Assembly: GCA_903879645.1 (NCBI GenBank)
Contig: CAIRMK010000216.1
Coordinates: 1-39,081 of the forward strand
Reading direction: 5' to 3'
Length of the DNA: 39,081 nt
From: an uncultured Bacteroidota bacterium
GTDB taxonomy: Bacteria > Bacteroidota > Bacteroidia > Flavobacteriales > Flavobacteriaceae
Shown here one piece after another: positions 36,426 through 39,081 of this stretch. The notes under the pieces are model-generated. The model searched no databases, was not told the DNA's origin, and saw nothing but the letters and a program-made list of their open reading frames with translations. How positions within the stretch are numbered: position 1 is the first letter of the stretch; every line of letters begins with the position of its first letter. The translations under genes were made by a program, and so were the position numbers.

Positions 36426-37382
36426 ATGAAAGTAACTCAACATATAGAAAATGCTCAAGGAAAACCATTATTTTCTTTTGAGATTCTACCTCCTTTAAAA
36501 GGGCAAAATATCCAATCTATTTTTGATAGTATAGACCCATTGATGGAATTTAAACCACCATTTATCGATGTAACTTATCACCGTGAAGAGTATGAGTTTA
36601 AAGAGCTTCCAAGTGGTTTGTTGCAAAAGAAAGTTGTAAAAAAACGACCAGGAACTGTAGGTATTTGTGCAGGGATTCAGAATAAATATTCGGTAGATGC
36701 TATTCCTCATATTTTGTGTGGCGGGTTTACTAAAGAAGATACAGAAAATCTATTGATTGATTTGGATTTTCTTGGAATTGACAATGTTGTTGCGCTTCGA
36801 GGTGATGCTTTGAAAAATGAAACCTATTTTAAACCAGAAAAAGAAGGAAATGAATATGCATCAGAATTAGTTACTCAAATTAGCAATTTAAATAATGGAA
36901 TTTATTTGGATGAAGACTTGAAAAATTCAGCTAAAACAAATTTCTGTATAGGTGTTGCTGGTTATCCTGAAAAGCACATGGAAGCTCCAAGTTTAGATAG
37001 TGACATTCATTTTTTAAAAGAAAAAATTAAAAATGGAGCAGAATACATTATAACTCAAATGTTTTTTGACAATAAAAAATTCTTCGATTTTATTGATAAA
37101 TGTAGAATAGCTGGAATTACAGTCCCAATTATTCCAGGATTGAAACCTATTGCTACCAAGAAACAATTAAATTTAATTCCACATCGATTTAGTTTAGAAA
37201 TTCCAGACGATTTGATTATGGCGGTTGTAAAAGCCAAAGACAATGATCATGTAAAACAAATTGGCATTGAGTGGTGTCTACAACAAAGTAAAGAATTAGT
37301 TGCTGCTGGAATTCCCGTATTACATTATTATTCTATGGGAAAAGCTGATAATATTAAGGCTATTGCAAAGGAAGTTTTTTAA
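36426..37382 (+). CDS. metF: Methylenetetrahydrofolate reductase
   Basis: 318 residues, a little longer than E. coli MetF (296). It reduces methylene- to methyl-tetrahydrofolate with NADH and FAD, supplying the methyl donor for the methionine synthase encoded just upstream (21 bases between them). FSFEILPPLKG at the start holds the catalytic Glu, and DNVVALRGDALKN (FAD site), GVAGYPEKHMEAPS and ITQMFFDNKKFFDF are family marks. The last gene of the methionine series; no obvious strong terminator follows. Confidence 0.97.
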   Translation: MKVTQHIENAQGKPLFSFEILPPLKGQNIQSIFDSIDPLMEFKPPFIDVTYHREEYEFKELPSGLLQKKVVKKRPGTVGICAGIQNKYSVDAIPHILCGGFTKEDTENLLIDLDFLGIDNVVALRGDALKNETYFKPEKEGNEYASELVTQISNLNNGIYLDEDLKNSAKTNFCIGVAGYPEKHMEAPSLDSDIHFLKEKIKNGAEYIITQMFFDNKKFFDFIDKCRIAGITVPIIPGLKPIATKKQLNLIPHRFSLEIPDDLIMAVVKAKDNDHVKQIGIEWCLQQSKELVAAGIPVLHYYSMGKADNIKAIAKEVF

Positions 37383-37443
37383 TTAGGTTTACTACAAAAT
37401 CAAAATGTTAAACTTTCTCACACTATAATTTAACGAGTTCAAA

Positions 37444-37467
37444 ACAAATATATTCTTTTATATTTGT
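37444..37467 (+). promoter_or_regulatory. Promoter region with a 9-base inverted repeat over the -7 element
   Basis: ACAAATATA (37444-37452) and TATATTTGT (37459-37467) form a perfect inverted repeat with a 6-base centre. The right arm is the -7 element TATATTTG of the gene at 37487, 20 bases before its ATG. It may be an operator or simply a symmetric promoter. Confidence 0.45.
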
Positions 37468-37486
37468 GCCACTTAAAAAATTTAGG

Positions 37487-38575
37487 ATGAGGAAGTTTTG
37501 TTTATTAGTGTTATTAATGTCTTTGACGGGTTTTAGTCAAGATATTAAAGATAGTAATGCTATAGAAGTTTCTTTTTTAAGAGGAAATGTTATTCCTCAT
37601 ACAACTGATTTATATCATTTACAAGGTCATCCTGATGGAGTATTAATGAGTTTTATAAAACAAACTCACGGTAAAAGTGAATGGCAATCAGCATTTAATT
37701 TTCCTGATTATGGAGTTTATTTTGAATATCAAAACTACAATAATGATTTTCTTGGAAAAGTTTATGGCTTAGGAGCTTTGTATAATTTTTATTTTTTAAA
37801 TAGACATTTAGAACTGAAAGTATCCCAAGGGATAGGGTATGCAACCGATCCCTATAATAAAGTGACAAATAGTAAAAACAAGGCATTTGGTTCGACATTA
37901 ATGGCTAATACCAATATTGGATTGTATTACAAAAAAGAAAATATTATTGATAAATTTGGATTTCAAACGGGTTTATTGTTTACTCATTTTTCAAATGGAA
38001 GAACTAAAACACCCAATAGTGGTATCAATACATTATTGTTCAATTTAGGATTGAATTATGATTTTTCTAAAATCACAAAACGAATTATCGAAACCACTTT
38101 AATACAGAAAAGTTATCGAGAATCTATTAAATATAATTTTGTGCTTCGTTCAGGAGTTAGTGAAAGTCCAGTGATTGGTAGTGGTCAGTATCCATTTTAT
38201 CATATTGGTTTTTTTGCAGATAAACGATTGAATCGAAAAAGTGTTATACAGCTAGGTACGGAACTTTTTTTGACTAATTATTTAAAAGATTATATTAAAT
38301 ATATGTCCATTGCTTTTCCGGAAAAAAATATTCGCCCCAATACTGATTATAAACGAGTAGGTGTTTTTGCTGGTTATGAATTGAAAGTTAACAGAATTTC
38401 ACTTGAAGGTCAATTAGGTTATTATGTTTATCAACCTTTTAAACAGACTATTTCATTATATGACAGGATTGGGTTTAAATATTATATTAATCCAAAATTG
38501 TCGGCAGGGTTTTCGGTGAAAACACATATGTTTGAAGCTGAAGCATTGGAATTTGGAATTGGAGTAAGATTATAA
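37487..38575 (+). CDS. PagL-like acyloxyacyl hydrolase (lipid A deacylase family), outer membrane
   Basis: 362 residues from the ATG at 37487; the frame opens at a GTG at 37466, but that lies within the promoter and would put seven charged residues before the signal peptide (MRKFCLLVLLMSLTGFSQ). The rest alternates aromatic and polar residues as in an outer-membrane barrel and ends in an aromatic/hydrophobic C-terminus (GIGVRL). FTHFSNGRTKTPNSGIN holds the His167-x-Ser169 of the PagL active site and the following conserved Asn-Gly stretch. PagL removes an acyl chain from lipid A. Bacteroidetes members are longer than the Proteobacterial ones, so the exact substrate is uncertain. Confidence 0.8.
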   Translation: MRKFCLLVLLMSLTGFSQDIKDSNAIEVSFLRGNVIPHTTDLYHLQGHPDGVLMSFIKQTHGKSEWQSAFNFPDYGVYFEYQNYNNDFLGKVYGLGALYNFYFLNRHLELKVSQGIGYATDPYNKVTNSKNKAFGSTLMANTNIGLYYKKENIIDKFGFQTGLLFTHFSNGRTKTPNSGINTLLFNLGLNYDFSKITKRIIETTLIQKSYRESIKYNFVLRSGVSESPVIGSGQYPFYHIGFFADKRLNRKSVIQLGTELFLTNYLKDYIKYMSIAFPEKNIRPNTDYKRVGVFAGYELKVNRISLEGQLGYYVYQPFKQTISLYDRIGFKYYINPKLSAGFSVKTHMFEAEALEFGIGVRL

Positions 38576-38585
38576 AAAGCAATTA

Positions 38586-39081
38586 ATGAAAAAAAGTATT
38601 TTAATAATAAGTATCCTTTTGGTCTTTATTTCTTGCGAAAAACCAAGTGAATGTATTGAAAGTACAGGGGATATTGTAAAAAGAACTATTCCGGTAAATC
38701 CTTTTTCGAGAATAAAAGTATACAAGGGAATTGCTGTTGTAATTTCGCAAGGAGATATATTTAAAGTAGAAGTGCAAAGTGGTAGTAATATTATCGATAA
38801 TATTGATGTGAATCAGTTGGGTGATCAATTGATACTTAAAGATAATACTAGTTGTAATTGGTTGAGATCTTATGGGCAAACTACAGTTTATTTAACGACA
38901 CCCACACTTTCAGAAATTTATTCAAAAACAGATAGAGATATTAGCTCGGCTGGAGTCTTAACCTATCCAAGTCTCACTCTTTTTGCAATAGATGTAGATG
39001 GTGATGGCGAAGATGCTGCGGGAACAGGTGATTTTCATTTAACGATTAACAATTCAAGACTTGAAATTCAAAACAATAATG
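38586..39081 (+). CDS. GIN-domain (DUF2807) lipoprotein, 3' end outside the window
   Basis: The ATG at 38586 opens a frame of 165 complete codons to the window edge. It starts with a lipoprotein signal peptide (MKKSILIISILLVFISC, lipobox Cys17), so the protein is anchored in the envelope. The body reads as repeated short beta-strands with IKVYKGIAVVISQGD near residue 45, the usual entry into the head GIN (DUF2807) domain of Bacteroidetes, which folds as a beta-solenoid. Function is unknown; it has been described as a putative adhesin. It starts 10 bases after the PagL-like gene and is probably cotranscribed. Confidence 0.82.
   Translation, partial: MKKSILIISILLVFISCEKPSECIESTGDIVKRTIPVNPFSRIKVYKGIAVVISQGDIFKVEVQSGSNIIDNIDVNQLGDQLILKDNTSCNWLRSYGQTTVYLTTPTLSEIYSKTDRDISSAGVLTYPSLTLFAIDVDGDGEDAAGTGDFHLTINNSRLEIQNNN

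Noticed and set aside
37466-37486. GTG start for the PagL-like gene
   Set aside because: The GTG overlaps the last base of the -7 element, and the seven extra residues would precede a complete signal peptide.

Overview
The window looks like chromosomal DNA of a Flavobacterium-like member of the Bacteroidetes. It is AT-rich, has little Shine-Dalgarno signal, and carries Bacteroidetes-type promoters (a TAnnTTTG -7 element, sometimes with a TTG about 18-23 bases upstream). Diagnostic genes agree: SprA of the type IX secretion system, the exosortase XrtF pair, a methionine synthase split into two proteins, and a TonB-dependent receptor. No tRNA, rRNA, CRISPR array, insertion sequence or prophage was seen.

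Layout. (1) 1-3850, minus strand: peptide use, with a DPP-IV-type peptidase, a POT peptide transporter and the first residues of a second POT transporter. (2) 3998-12691, minus strand: ruvA, sprA (2424 codons), gcvH and a VanZ-like membrane protein. (3) 12759-15057, minus strand: a malic enzyme/phosphotransacetylase fusion gene with a one-base frameshift near its 3' end. (4) 15444-18620, minus strand: pnp, rpsO and a GAF-domain methionine sulfoxide reductase homologue. (5) 18666-21881, plus strand: xrtF and its partner, then an ATP-cone/PD-(D/E)XK nuclease gene overlapping a beta-CASP metallo-beta-lactamase gene by 4 bases. (6) 21935-25519, plus strand: a cysteine-rich exported protein, a TonB-dependent receptor, an exported HMA-domain protein (a likely metal-handling set) and a DedA-family membrane protein. 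(7) 25810-37382: methionine/SAM metabolism, with metK on the minus strand diverging from a plus-strand series: a MetX-like/aspartokinase/homoserine dehydrogenase fusion, OsmC, a homoserine sulfhydrylase, split methionine synthase, and MetF. (8) 37487-39081, plus strand: a PagL-like outer-membrane deacylase and a truncated GIN-domain lipoprotein.

The strongest regulatory observation is the 554-base gap between metK and the methionine operon. It appears to hold two different SAM riboswitch classes facing away from each other: a SAM-II-like element at the 5' end of the metK transcript and a SAM-I element in the leader of the biosynthetic operon. Three copies of a 16-base A-rich repeat lie between them, the last overlapping the operon's -7 element. 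Together the operon covers the route from aspartate to methionine at several steps (aspartokinase, homoserine dehydrogenase, acyl transfer, sulfhydrylation, methylation and methyl-folate supply), while metK turns methionine into SAM, the ligand both switches would sense.

The least understood gene pair is the ATP-cone nuclease with the beta-CASP hydrolase (19693-21881). The exported cysteine-pair proteins at 21935-24782 are the next best candidate for an undercharacterised system. All assignments come from reading the sequence, without database searches.
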